Shown one piece after another: positions 34,484-44,952 of a stretch of 64,000 bases of DNA. Each line of letters opens with the position of its first letter. Positions within the stretch are counted from its first letter, which is position 1. Both the position numbers and the translations under genes were made by a program. A model generated the notes under the pieces. It had not been told where the DNA came from, did not search any database, and saw nothing but the letters and a program-made list of their open reading frames with translations. The DNA is from Neopestalotiopsis rosae (taxonomy: Eukaryota > Ascomycota > Sordariomycetes > Amphisphaeriales > Sporocadaceae): contig JALGAS010000001.1 in assembly GCA_023078685.1 (NCBI GenBank), forward strand, positions 1 to 64,000. The letters run 5' to 3'.

Positions 34484-36049
34484 CTAGCCACAAGCGGGTT
34501 CATCTCCAATAGTAGGTTGTTGTTCTTTTGTAGAAGAACCACCATAAGCCCCTCCATCAAGTATGACACCTTCGTTGTCATCCAGATCATCTTGGACCTT
34601 CCGCCACTTTGTCTTTTGGCTTTGACGGCCCTCTAATGCTGCACCCTTGCCCTTGGCATCAAAGACGGGCTTGATGAGACTGCCCAGAAGCGGATTTCTA
34701 GAAAATGCACCTCCATTCTTGCCCTTGTTGCCACTAGTTGCCTCGAGCACTGGGGCCGACGGGATGTCGAAACCTCCCTCTGGACTCTTGGGGCGTTCCA
34801 TAGCCGCAATCTTGCGGACAACCTTGCCCTTGACGATATCTATACTGACCACCTGTTGCCTTTTCTCGTATTCTGGCCTTGCATTCCACTCCATTTCCCG
34901 CATCAACTTCTGTTGTCGCTTTAGCTCACGAGCACGCTCCTCAGGACTTGCCCACATGCTTGCTCCCGTCACGTCAAAGTCGGAAGCCTCATCTCTGACG
35001 GTGGTTCGTTGTGCATTCTGAGCTTGGAAACCTAGCAGTCTGTCGCGATGTTCCTTTGCTTTCGCCTCGGCCTCACTAAGGTTCCCCGTCTCCTCTCTTG
35101 GCTTGGAAAATGGTGCTGGTTTCTTCGAGACCTCTGCCCTCTTATGCGCCTCCTTGTCGGCTGCCATTCTCTCACGTCCACGTTCTTGTTTCAACTCGTG
35201 AATCATGGACTGCACTTCAGTGGAGCTGAGCAATGGAGTACCACAAAAAGTACAGGGTCCCAAGCCTTCCTTCAAACACACGACCTTGCCGCATTGAAGA
35301 CAATTTGGCGCAGCAGCAAGAAGAGGGTGTCGTGCCGCAACACAGTTACATTTTCTTGCAGCATCGTCAGTGTCCCTGGTCGGGTTAGTGGTCATCTCCA
35401 GCGCGCGGATGGCAGCGTCCAGGTCGGACAGGGCAGTCGATGCTCCATGCATGGCGGTCCCACCAGAGATGTTGACCTTGGTCTTTGGTGCCGGCGTGGA
35501 TGACCGAGAGGCCGGGTTAGACTTGGGCTTTGCTCTGGGCGTCTCTGATATCAGGTGACCGGCTGCCGAGGGAGGGAGCTTGGATGGTGGCGGAGTGGCC
35601 GATTTAGGGGGCGGCCTTGAGGCTCCAGGAAGAGGAAAAGCATTTGAGCTCGTACCGGGGCTCGATTTCCGTGAAATATAATCATCCTGGATATTCTTCT
35701 TGCTATAAGCGGTGCCCGGGGTTGGGCCAAGATTGGCTACCTGTCGGGGCGCAGGCGTGTGAAGAGCTGCCTTCTTCTTCTTGGGGCCCCTGGCATGCTT
35801 GGGCACTGCATCGATATCTGATTGTGCCGGCGACTGGGATTGTGAGTGCGGCTGCGATACAGCAGCCTTGGGGTCCTGGCGTCGCGAATTGAAGGTTGAT
35901 ATGAAATCGATGGCGTCAGGAGTGTCACCAAGCAGATTGCGAAAGTGCTCCACAGCCTCTGCTTTTGATAGAGTGGCTCCGTAGTCCAAGACTTGCTTCA
36001 ATTCTTCCTCTGGTAAAGGAAGCAACCGTGAAAGTTGCGCGACCGACAT
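34484..36049 (-). CDS. Rqt4 / ASC-1-type C2HC5 zinc-finger protein
   Basis: A single-exon 521-residue protein. The N-terminus (MSVAQLSRLLPLPEEELKQVLDYG...) is the conserved helical region of the TRIP4/ASC-1 family, followed by a disordered Pro/Ser linker. The zinc finger spans about residues 235-285, with CNCVAARHPL, CLQCGKVVC and GPCTFCGTPL supplying the zinc ligands. A charged, helical C-terminal half follows (AKEHRDRLLGFQAQNAQRT). Family knowledge: yeast Rqt4 and human ASC-1 are subunits of the ribosome quality-control trigger complex, which splits collided ribosomes with the Slh1/ASCC3 helicase. The gene ends 113 bp from the end of the ALDH gene (convergent). Confidence 0.87.
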   Translation of the reverse strand: MSVAQLSRLLPLPEEELKQVLDYGATLSKAEAVEHFRNLLGDTPDAIDFISTFNSRRQDPKAAVSQPHSQSQSPAQSDIDAVPKHARGPKKKKAALHTPAPRQVANLGPTPGTAYSKKNIQDDYISRKSSPGTSSNAFPLPGASRPPPKSATPPPSKLPPSAAGHLISETPRAKPKSNPASRSSTPAPKTKVNISGGTAMHGASTALSDLDAAIRALEMTTNPTRDTDDAARKCNCVAARHPLLAAAPNCLQCGKVVCLKEGLGPCTFCGTPLLSSTEVQSMIHELKQERGRERMAADKEAHKRAEVSKKPAPFSKPREETGNLSEAEAKAKEHRDRLLGFQAQNAQRTTVRDEASDFDVTGASMWASPEERARELKRQQKLMREMEWNARPEYEKRQQVVSIDIVKGKVVRKIAAMERPKSPEGGFDIPSAPVLEATSGNKGKNGGAFSRNPLLGSLIKPVFDAKGKGAALEGRQSQKTKWRKVQDDLDDNEGVILDGGAYGGSSTKEQQPTIGDEPACG

Positions 36050-36474
36050 TTTTTCTAGAATGAACCAAGAACTGGAAAACTACAACGCTGAATTTGTGGA
36101 AGACGAGGGAAGATGGTCGCTGGAGCGTTTGCTCAGCTTATGGCGACTTTAGGCTGAGATGAGGTAATAGGCGATTGGTGGTGGACAGTTTTAGCTGGTA
36201 AGTGCTAGACTCAATGCTGTCAGTCACTCGGCGTCCTCAAAGGAATTGATTGAGCCTCAATTTACAGGCAGCAGGACCATCAATTAGTGGACAGCTGTCA
36301 GTCAGAAGCTCCACTAAATCTTCAACTGCAGCGCCATGCAAACGTGCAACACCATCAATTCATCAGACTACAAGACTCAATACAAGTATCTTTTGTAATG
36401 TAAGTATCCATTGGGTGTCTCATGAAGAACACTGTTATCTTGGTCAGTAAATCTGTACATTTACAGGTACAGAA
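36050..36474. other. Intergenic, promoter of the rqt4-like gene
   Basis: 425 bp between two minus-strand genes. Nothing beyond ordinary promoter or 3' sequence is visible. Confidence 0.5.
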
Positions 36475-36933
36475 TTAGCCATCATAAGTTTCAAGTGACC
36501 GGCGCATCACCAAGTATGGCAGTCCACCTTTGTAAAATACATCTCCTTCGGCCTCCATCCCGAATCTCTGGTAAAAGGGAAGTGCAGAGCTGCGCGCATC
36601 GCACCATATTCCAAGGGCACCTGCTTTCTTTGCTGCCTCAATTGTATGCTGAAGTAGCGCCGATCCAATTCCCTTTCCTTGCCATGATGCATCGGTAGCA
36701 AACTTGCGAAAGCGAGCGTTGTCGGCCTGTTGAAAGAGGGAAATGACGCTCACTATCCGCCCATCCACGAAAACTCCGAAATGTCGACCTGTTTCGTCTT
36801 CCTCCAGCTTCACATAGTCCAAGGGCCGATCAGGCCACAGAATCCGGTGGCGTAAGTCGTGCGTTTCTGCCGCCGTAATTTCTCGAATATCCATTGCTCC
36901 GACTCCCAAAGTATCAAGATTCGACTGCACCAT
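36475..36933 (-). CDS. GNAT-family N-acetyltransferase
   Basis: A single-exon 152-residue protein. It has the GNAT order: GRHFGVFVDGRIVSVISLF (strands), then the acetyl-CoA loop WQGKGIGSALLQHTIEAAKK fitting Q/RxxGxG/A, and GALGIWCDARSSALPFYQRFG, the usual C-terminal motif B. An internal ATG (MDIREITA, residue 14) is an alternative start because the fold begins there. Substrate unknown; small bacterial-type GNATs of this length acetylate amines or amino acids. Confidence 0.82.
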   Translation of the reverse strand: MVQSNLDTLGVGAMDIREITAAETHDLRHRILWPDRPLDYVKLEEDETGRHFGVFVDGRIVSVISLFQQADNARFRKFATDASWQGKGIGSALLQHTIEAAKKAGALGIWCDARSSALPFYQRFGMEAEGDVFYKGGLPYLVMRRSLETYDG

Positions 36934-37700
36934 TACTCTTGATCAATTAATGTGAAAGTAAAGAATGTGTCAGATTGTAAATGTCGCGCACTCGTAGACA
37001 ACCAAATTTCACGTGACAAGCTCCACTAAGCGTTCATGGCTGGGTGCAGCAACAATTTGCTTACTTGCACTCTTTCCATCAAGACAAGGCAGTCGCCAAT
37101 TATGACTCCAGACTGAATGAATTTTGATTGATACAAATCTCCCTGCGATATCATTTGTGTTCTAGATGAAAGCACTGAGCCCCCTAAACCCGAGGATGAA
37201 TTCAAGATCGCAGAGGCACAGAAACAGTATTTCCATGTAAAAGAGTCGGGAATAGCCCGCACTGGCCCCAGATATTCACTAATCAGCAGCTCGCGTATCT
37301 TCTCCACACTCCAACCCCAAACCCCGGGCAGCTTCCAGCACCCCAGCGCACTAATTGGCCAACTATCATGGGTTGATTCCAGTTGGTTCACCCAGAATAT
37401 CCAACCCTCTATCTGCCAGGCTTGCCCCCAAATCGGCAACTCTATCCTGTCCCTTACCATATACGAACCCCGCCTACGTATTCATACCTACTTAGGTACA
37501 TCATCTTCCAGATCTTTGCTACCTTGACCCATCTGCCGTTGCCGACTTTAGTCAGGTATCTACTTGTATCGCTAATACAACCTTGGCAGGGTCCGTCAAG
37601 CCGTCCAATAGGCCTATCGTCGTTATCCAGACTCTGCTTGTGCATAACAGAGCAGCTCCTTGTTTGCCGTGCAGTCAAGTCAGCCTGAGATAAACCTACC
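36934..37700. other. Divergent intergenic region
   Basis: 767 bp between the GNAT gene (-) and the ALDH gene (+). A 144-codon minus-strand frame (37026-37460) has no recognisable domain and lies in what should be promoter DNA, so I do not call it. Confidence 0.5.
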
Positions 37701-39486
37701 ATGCGGCCTCCGCGGATCTCTATTGCCCCGCCTCTGCTATCGAGAGGAGGAGGCGCTCGGCTTAGGTTGTACTCGAGACTGAGGATCAGCGCCAATTCGA
37801 GCTTCCCCTCATGTCCTGTTATACTTAAATCTGCTTCCCATCGACCTCTCCAGACTCAATCCCCAAATTTGACTTTACAACAACGTCGATTCAAGTCAAG
37901 CTTCAATATGTCTGGACCCTCTGTAGATCTGACCGCGCCAAATGGCCGCAAGATTACCCTTCCTACCGGCCTTTTTATCAACAATGAATTTGTGAAAGCT
38001 ACCGGCGGTGGTACCATTGAGACCATCAACCCTACGTAAGTTTCTCTGACACTTGACATGGAAACTCCCATTGGCAGAGTACCTGTGGCTAACATGCCAT
38101 GATAGCAATGAGGAAGTCATTTGCTCCGTGGAGGCTGCTTCGGCTGAAGATGTTGACAAGGCCGTCAAGGCCGCCAGGGCTGCATTCAATGCTGAGTCCT
38201 GGGGTGAGCTTCCCGGTACTGAGCGAGGAATCCTCATGAACAAACTGGCCGACTTGATCGAGGCCGACAAGGAGATACTGGCAACGCTTGAGACCTGGGA
38301 CAACGGCAAGCCCTACAGTGTTGCTTTGAACCTGGACGTGGCCGAGGTCATCTCAACTATTCGATACTATGCCGGCTGGGCTGATAAGATCTGCGGATCA
38401 ACCATCCCTACGAACCACAAAAAGTTTGCATACACGCTCAAGCAGCCCATTGGTGTATGTGGTCAGATCATCCCTTGGAACTTTCCCCTGGCCATGGCGG
38501 CTTGGAAGCTTGGCCCAGCTCTGGCAGCAGGAAACACTCTGGTCATGAAGCCCGCCGAGCAAACCCCACTCTCCATCTTGCACCTTGCCAGTCTGGTTCC
38601 AAAGGCCGGCTTCCCTCCGGGCGTCATCAACATTGTCAACGGTTGGGGCCGTGAAGCCGGCGACGCCCTTGCTAGTCACCTCGATGTTGATAAGATTGCC
38701 TTCACAGGCTCTACGGCAACAGGAAAGCTCCTCATGAAGACTGCCAGCGTCAACATGAAAAACATCACTCTCGAGACGGGAGGCAAATCGCCCCTGATCG
38801 TCTTCAAGGATGCCGATATAGAGCAGGCTGCCAAGTGGGCTCACATGGGTATCATGGGCAACTCGGGTCAAATCTGTACAGCCAACTCCCGTCTACTGGT
38901 CCAAGAAGATATTCACGACAAATTTGTGGAGGCTTTCAAGGAAGTCGTGAAGTCTACCAACAAGGTTGGCGACCCCTTCGAGGAGAATACATTCCAAGGC
39001 CCGCAAATCACCAAGGCCCAGTATGAGAAGATCTTGGGCTATGTTGAGAGCGCCAAGTCCGAAGGTGCGACTCTCACCAGTGGAGGTGTCCCCTACAAGG
39101 GCGTTGGCCAAGGCAAGGGTTACTTTATCGAGCCCACGATCTTCACAGATGTCAAGAGCTCCATGAAGATCTACCGCGAGGAGATTTTTGGCCCATTCGT
39201 AAGCATTGCACGCTTCAAGACCGAAGCCGAGGCCATTGCAATGGCCAACGACACTACCTATGGTCTTGGCGCATCCGTCTTTACTCAAAACATGGAGGTT
39301 GGTCACCGCGTTGCCGCAAAGATTCAGAGCGGTATGGTTTGGATCAACTCGTCAAACGACTCCGATTGCCGTATTCCATTCGGCGGCGTGAAGCAGAGTG
39401 GTATCGGGCGTGAGTTGGGAGAAGCTGGACTTGCGGCGTATACGCAAGAGAAAGCAGTTCATGTAAACCTCGGAGAGAGATTGTAA
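37701..39486 (+). CDS. Aldehyde dehydrogenase (AldA/Ald5-type), possible mitochondrial and cytosolic forms
   Basis: Two exons, 37701-38035 and 38106-39486, with a 70-nt intron. From the first ATG the protein is 571 residues and opens with an Arg/Ser-rich stretch lacking acidic residues that ends QQRRFKSSFN, as expected of a mitochondrial presequence. A second in-frame ATG at 37908 (MSGPSVDLTAPNGRK) gives the usual 502-residue cytosolic form. The core is canonical: IIPWNFPLAMAAWKLGPALA, KPAEQTPLS, FTGSTATGK, the general base in LETGGKSP, the catalytic cysteine in NSGQICTANSR, and EEIFGPFVS. This family oxidises acetaldehyde and other aliphatic aldehydes and serves ethanol and acetate metabolism. 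The true start is the uncertain part. Confidence 0.9.
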
Positions 39487-40069
39487 GAGATGTGCTATCT
39501 AGCCCACTGCATTATGGAAGCGGACATGATTCTTTGCGTGTCGACGAACGGGAAAGTGTGATCTCGAAGTAAGACCCGTAGCAGGACCCAATACATTGCA
39601 TTGTCCAAGTATTTCGAACAAGAACTGGAAAGAATAGTGACAAAGACTAACAATGAGACTTGGTGCTGTAGCTTTTTATAGGCACCTAAGTTGAAAAGGG
39701 ATCCACACGTCTTGTTCCATTGAGGAGCAGACAACAAAGACAATCACCCTTGGTTTACTCTTCAACAATGTCTTGTTTCAGAGAATGATCGCGACCACTA
39801 AAGCAATCTGGAGAGGAAGTACAAATAGGTTGGAGTATCCGATACCTTGGTTCTGTCGCGCAATCAATATCAGCAAACTCGCTTCATCGTCACTCCTGTC
39901 GATCCCACGTTTTCGACAGCTTCATCATCTTCTTTAACTTGTTCTTCTCTTTCCCTCTCTTCCCAACGGTAGAGCCGTCTAGAGATTCTGCAAGCAGGCT
40001 TGCCTTTGTTTTATCCCTCGTGTCGTTTTCATCCTTCTCTAGATTTCATCACCCGGAAGCAAAGAAAAG
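39487..40069. other. Intergenic region
   Basis: 583 bp. The last 150 bp are C/T-rich, typical of a fungal core promoter and leader for the downstream plus-strand gene. Confidence 0.5.
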
Positions 40070-40960
40070 ATGGCGCCTCCCAACTGCATCCGGATCGTGA
40101 CCTACTACGCCTGCGGCTGCCGCAAGGACAATGTCCCCATCTGCCCGGCGCAGTGCTCGCACGCGAGCCCGATGCTGTCGATCCGGCTCATCCCCAACGG
40201 CTGCAACTCGCGGCAGGTGACGTTTCAGCGTGCCCAGTACCGGCAGCGCTCGCCGCCGCGTACCACGGCCTGCACCATGGCCAACCCGGAGATGGAAGGC
40301 TTTGTCCGGGAGGAGGACACGGCGGGCGGCGAGCCGCACTTTTCGCTTGAGGGCTTTGATGGTTTGGGAGAGGTCCTCTCCCAGGTCATCCCGTCCCATG
40401 TGGATGGTAATTACGAGGACGAGATTCGCAAGAGATATACTGCTCTCCGGAATGAGGTATTGCTGCGGCGGATCACTCCTGTTTCCCCCTCTCTGACGAT
40501 ATGTCGGGAGGTTGAGGAAGTCGTGGTGGCCCCGTCTCCAATCTCCTTGTCCCGCGACGACGAACCTGCTTGCGCCGGGCTCCGGACCGTGCTATCGTCG
40601 CCGCGGCATGTTGGGGTGATTGGGGACGGCCGCAAGAAGCAGCTCGTGAATGATGACAAGGCTGACGACGAGGAAGATGTCGACGATGATGACAGCGATG
40701 AAGATGAGATTCTGCTGCCCTTTCGACCAGGCCATTTTTCTGCCCGCCGCCGTGTGGCTGCCAGCAGTGCGCAGCGGCACCAGACGACGACGACGACGCC
40801 CAGGCTCTCCATTGCTGATTTGCTAGTGGACTCGACGCCCGATTTTGACGAGCACAAGGTGAGCACTACTTTTGGTACCACGGCAAATTGGATCAAGACC
40901 CAAGAGGGCGAGGACGAAATGTTTTTACCGTTCATGCCCTCGTACTTGAAGTCGGATTGA
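40070..40960 (+). CDS. Uncharacterised Cys-rich/acidic protein
   Basis: A single-exon frame of 296 codons that I do not recognise. The N-terminal 70 residues carry spaced cysteines (YYACGCRKDNVPICPAQCSH, then NGCN and TTAC) that could bind metal. The middle is polar; an acidic run (DDEEDVDDDDSDEDE, about residues 200-215) precedes two copies of a related short motif, DEILLPFRPGHF and DEMFLPFMPSYL, the second at the C-terminus. There is no signal peptide or membrane segment. The strong coding bias, ATG context (AAGATGGC) and CT-rich leader support a real gene. Function unknown; a nuclear or regulatory role is only a guess from acidity. Confidence 0.7.
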   Translation: MAPPNCIRIVTYYACGCRKDNVPICPAQCSHASPMLSIRLIPNGCNSRQVTFQRAQYRQRSPPRTTACTMANPEMEGFVREEDTAGGEPHFSLEGFDGLGEVLSQVIPSHVDGNYEDEIRKRYTALRNEVLLRRITPVSPSLTICREVEEVVVAPSPISLSRDDEPACAGLRTVLSSPRHVGVIGDGRKKQLVNDDKADDEEDVDDDDSDEDEILLPFRPGHFSARRRVAASSAQRHQTTTTTPRLSIADLLVDSTPDFDEHKVSTTFGTTANWIKTQEGEDEMFLPFMPSYLKSD

Positions 40961-41554
40961 TGTCTCTTTCTTGACATTATGGTCGAGAGATGAAGGGACA
41001 TCGCCGACATGACCCCCACTCACTCGTAGTATGAACGATGAATTTGTGGCTTTTTCTTGGTCATGAATTTGTCATTTGTTTTTGGTTATACTATTATTCG
41101 GAATTATTTGTTACTCCATGAACGCCAATATGGGTAGGGTACTGGCTTCTTCTGCCATTTGTCGAGTTCGCATGTCAATATCCTAGACGTTAACAACCAC
41201 AACATGAAATCTGTGTTATCTCACAAGTGGTCTCAAACATAATAGACAGGGAGGTTCTCCGACTTGATTTTGGTTTAATGAATATCATTTATTACGCAGG
41301 ACTATCCTTTTTCTGTTGTGACGAATTTGTTATCGAGGTATTTGATGACACCCAGAAGGTTCAGAGAACCCGGCAAACCCGGCTGACAATGGACTTGTAA
41401 ATTGCTTCCAGTATTATCCTCTTAGCGGTCTGGCGATCGGACCAACCTAGTATCCTTGTGAAATGACACCGGGACTTCATAAGAATTGGCCTTGTGCAGA
41501 GAAACTGAAACAAATTGGACGTTCAAGCCTGCCGCCCAACATGCCATCTGTCCA
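40961..41554. other. Convergent intergenic region
   Basis: 594 bp of AT-rich sequence between two converging genes. No gene is supported. Confidence 0.5.
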
Positions 41555-44500
41555 TCACTCCTCTTCAGAAACCTCCAACTCATCAGCCACAGCCTCCCGC
41601 ACCTCTCCTCCATCGGAAGACTCGTCCGACGAGACCAGCAGCCCGGCGTCACGGTCCTTCTTCCTCGGGCACCAGCCGAGGGGCTCCAGGCGGTGCTTCC
41701 ACCAGGTGGCGCCGGCGCCGTACTCCTTGTGGAGGGCCCTCTCGAGGTTCTTCCACGTCTCGTGCGTGAGCGTGCGCGCGCGGTCGTAGCTCGTGAACCA
41801 CTCGCTCGAGTAGATGCGCTCCATAGCCGCGAGCTCCCGCGCCCGCGCCGCCTCCCACTTGCCCTCGGCGTCGGTGGCGCGCGCCGCGGCCGCGGGGAGC
41901 TTTTGCCGGGTCCGGTGCATCTCGCGCTGGGCCGTGGCCAGCCTATCCCGCGCCTCCCGGCGCAGGTTCGTCAGCTCTTCCATGTCCAGCCCTTGCTCGT
42001 CGAGTTTGTCCAGGGAGTCAAAGTCTTGGGCGGCCTTCCCGGCAGACTGCTGGGCCGTCTCAATCGTCTTTTCAAGTCGGGCCTTCTCCCTCTGGAACCT
42101 GGTCTTGGTGCCCTTGGCTGTCGACAGGGCCTTCTTGGCCAAGTCAAGCTCGTCGAGGTCGTCTTTCCACTGCTGAGTCCTTTGCTGCTCCTCGCGGATC
42201 GGCCGCATGCGCTCGTCCATCGTCTCGTCCAGGTCGTCCCAGCCCTCCCAGTCGTGGCCCTGGCAGAGGACGTGGTGAAGGTGCGGCACCTGAGGAGGCT
42301 TGACCTCCTGTTCCCTGGCGAGAGCCGCGTCTACGGCGTCGCACCACTCCTCGACGTGGTGGATGAGGTGCTCATTGTCGCATTTCTGTACGGCTGCTTC
42401 GTAGTCCTTGTACACCTTGGTCCTTTTCCACGTCTGGTACCATGACGGACAGCGGTCTACCATCTCATCCATGAAGACCTTGCGAAGATGGGTCAGCTCA
42501 AATTCGTGCAGGGCACGCCAGTAGTTCTGCTGCAGGCCCATTCGGCCTCGTTTCTTGGTCTGAGCAGCAGCAGTAGTAGCCGAGAGTACTATAGGCGTTG
42601 AGGACTTGTTGTTACTACCGCCAGATTTTGTCGTGGCTTGACGCGCACGATTCTCACCCAACTCTCCGCCCGGATCGTCGTCGTCTCCGGGAATCCACAC
42701 GGCATAGTCTTCGACCTGCGGCTCCTCTGGCCGATACTTCCCGTCGTAGAGCAAGGCAGGCATGTCGCAAGCGATGGGCACAGGTAGGCAGGAGACACAA
42801 TCCCAGTCCAAGACGCCAGTGAGCTGCCCCGTCTCCACGTTGACCAGAATGTTGTCCGCCGACAAGTTGTCGTGCCATAACATGGTTGGCTCCACATCCT
42901 GATGTGCGCCCAAGTCTTTTCTGATTTCCTCGTCGGCGTTCGGTCGAGGTGGTGCCCATTCGTGAAAGTTGTCGCGAGTCGTCACCTGGGGCTGAGCCTG
43001 CTTCTGGGCGACCAAGCTGCGCTTCTTCTCAGGCATGTCGACGACTTGAGTGGGCGCCAGCACGGAGCTGGTACGTGAAAAGACGCTGTCTAGATTCATG
43101 GCTCCAAGCCTGCCCGTCCGTGGAGACATTCCGGTCGTGATGCCTTTGGAAAATTCACCTCTGCGATGATCTTGAAAGTTCTCTTGTTCGTCTCCTTCCG
43201 ATGGCTCAGAGCTTCCATCTTGCAATGCAAGATCATCAGAGTCACCGACAAGAACGGGGCAACCAATAGCCTCAACAGCATGACCATCCTCGTCAGTATC
43301 TCCATCATCATCAGCCGGGAACAGACGGTCATGGAGCTGCCATAATCTAGAACCAACTCCGCTCATGTGGATTAACCTCCATATCCGCTCTCGCTCCTTC
43401 TGCGGACCGTGCTGGATGGCGGGGAAACGAAGCCAGAGGTGCTCGGCCGCGAGGTTGAGCCTACGTTGGAACCACTCCTTGCTGGAGGGGAATGGTCCTT
43501 GGTTCGGTTCAAGCTCGGCACCTTTATCCCAAAAGAACCTCATGGAGGCGATCCTGCCGACCTGATAGCGTCGACCGCGGCCGGGCAGGGGCGCTGGATA
43601 GATGTTGCCGATTTGCTTGAATCGATTCTTGTAGACGTCCTCGGAATAGTGTGCCAGAGCTTTCACGATGAGCTCCTTGGATTCCAAGGATATGTCCCGC
43701 CAGCATGAAGATAAGGGGGTACCCTTTAGTCGCTTCATGAGGATCCACTCGCAGCCGATGGGACTATTGGCTGAAGAGCTGTAGGCAATCACCTCGGGCA
43801 GCAGACCGCGGAGGTTTGTGTTGGCGGCGGTCCAGCGGATGGTGGCCACCTCGCTTTCAGTCTTGGTGCGTGGGCAGACAGGTAGCGTGACTTTCATCAC
43901 ATAGCCCTTGTCTTCACAGTCGACGGAATAGAACTTGTTATATGGTCCGTCCCATATGTGCTTGACTTGGTATTCTTCATCCGATCCGAGGGACTCTTTC
44001 AGTACACCAATGATGGATTCGATGGAAGGAACTCTCTCCCAGTGGGCAATGGCATCGTAGCCACAAATGGTCCATCTGATACCAATTCTTGCATATTTGA
44101 CCGAGTACGAAGTTGCTGCTCGTGTATCCTTTGAGTGCATAGCACTGGATTGAGGCGTCATGAGGTTCGTAGGGGGTCTGGTGGCGGGGCTTTGAGATGC
44201 TCCATATTGGCAGCCTATCTGGTGCTCATCAGGTTCAGAGTCATCCTAATCCTCTGTACCGAAGAGCTCATCGATAGATGCATCTCTTTCAGGTGTTTGT
44301 TCTAGTGCATTGTGTGGGTGTTGTGTGCAGGGAATCTCTTTACCACTACCAGCGTTTGTCGGCTCCTTGTCGTTGTCATGGAGTGATCTGAACGATTCGG
44401 AAGGCGGCGAGTACAGGGGCATTGTTGAAGGGCTAGAGTCGAATTTCAAGGTTGCAATGCTCTGAGTCGAATTATCACTCTGGGCCGTGCTCCCGGTTTG

Positions 44501-44952
44501 CTTCATTTCTTTGGCGAAAATTGGCAAGGAAAATTCGTCGTCAGGCTCATCTTCGTCCCAAATTAGCAATGCGTATGAAAGTAGAAAGTATTCATGAATG
44601 TCATACCGTGGCCCTGGGGATCTCGATCATCTTCATCAGCGACGAAGTCAGTACGTGTTTGTAGGGCAGGAAAGGTGCTGACGTCCACCGGGAGGCTTGT
44701 GACTGCCGATTTGGCCGGATTGTGTATTTCCGTACCCGCTCCGAAATTTTGGAGTTCGGGGCCGGTGCTCGGGGATCGAAAGCCGGCAGAGGAGGAAGAC
44801 TCCGGAGAGCTGTCTTGTTCCCAGGCTCTCTCCAATTTCTTGCCTGCGTGATTGATACCCTGGTCAATGTCTACCATCTGTACATCCTCCGTCATTGACT
44901 GATCAGACGATTGTGGCATGAATGCCGTATGACCAGGGGAAACAGAGTCCAT
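41555..44952 (-). CDS. APH-family phosphotransferase with acidic N-terminal extension; frame crosses one UAG
   Basis: The main frame (44161-41555, 868 codons) has an aminoglycoside-phosphotransferase-type domain: YNKFYSVDCEDKGYVMKV (nucleotide-binding strands), WHDNLSADNILVN (catalytic loop) and GVLDWDCVS (metal-binding Asp), then a coiled-coil rich in Lys/Glu/Arg. Upstream an acidic, Ser/Pro-rich frame starts at 44952 (MDSVSPGHTAF), is spliced (intron 44606-44551, branch GCTAAT) and stays in the kinase frame with only one UAG (44248-44246) between them. Reading through gives about 1113 residues. The 84-nt gap is too small for two independent fungal genes, so I treat this as one locus. Either the UAG is edited or read through, or a 45-nt intron (44259-44215) removes it, or translation yields separate products. 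Fungal members are of unknown substrate. At the HxD position an Asn stands where Asp is usual. Confidence 0.65.
44232..44260 (-). other. Hairpin with in-frame UAG in its loop
   Basis: On the transcript strand the arms GGUACAGAG (44260-44252) and CUCUGAACC (44240-44232) pair at eight of nine positions with one A-A mismatch, leaving an 11-nt loop, GAUUAGGAUGA. The stop codon UAG (44248-44246) is in the loop and its A (44247) is preceded by U. This combination matches the reported preference of fungal A-to-I editing sites. It is a predicted structure only. Confidence 0.6.

Noticed and set aside
37026..37460. 144-codon minus-strand frame
   Set aside because: No domain and a promoter location between two divergent genes; its translation looks random.
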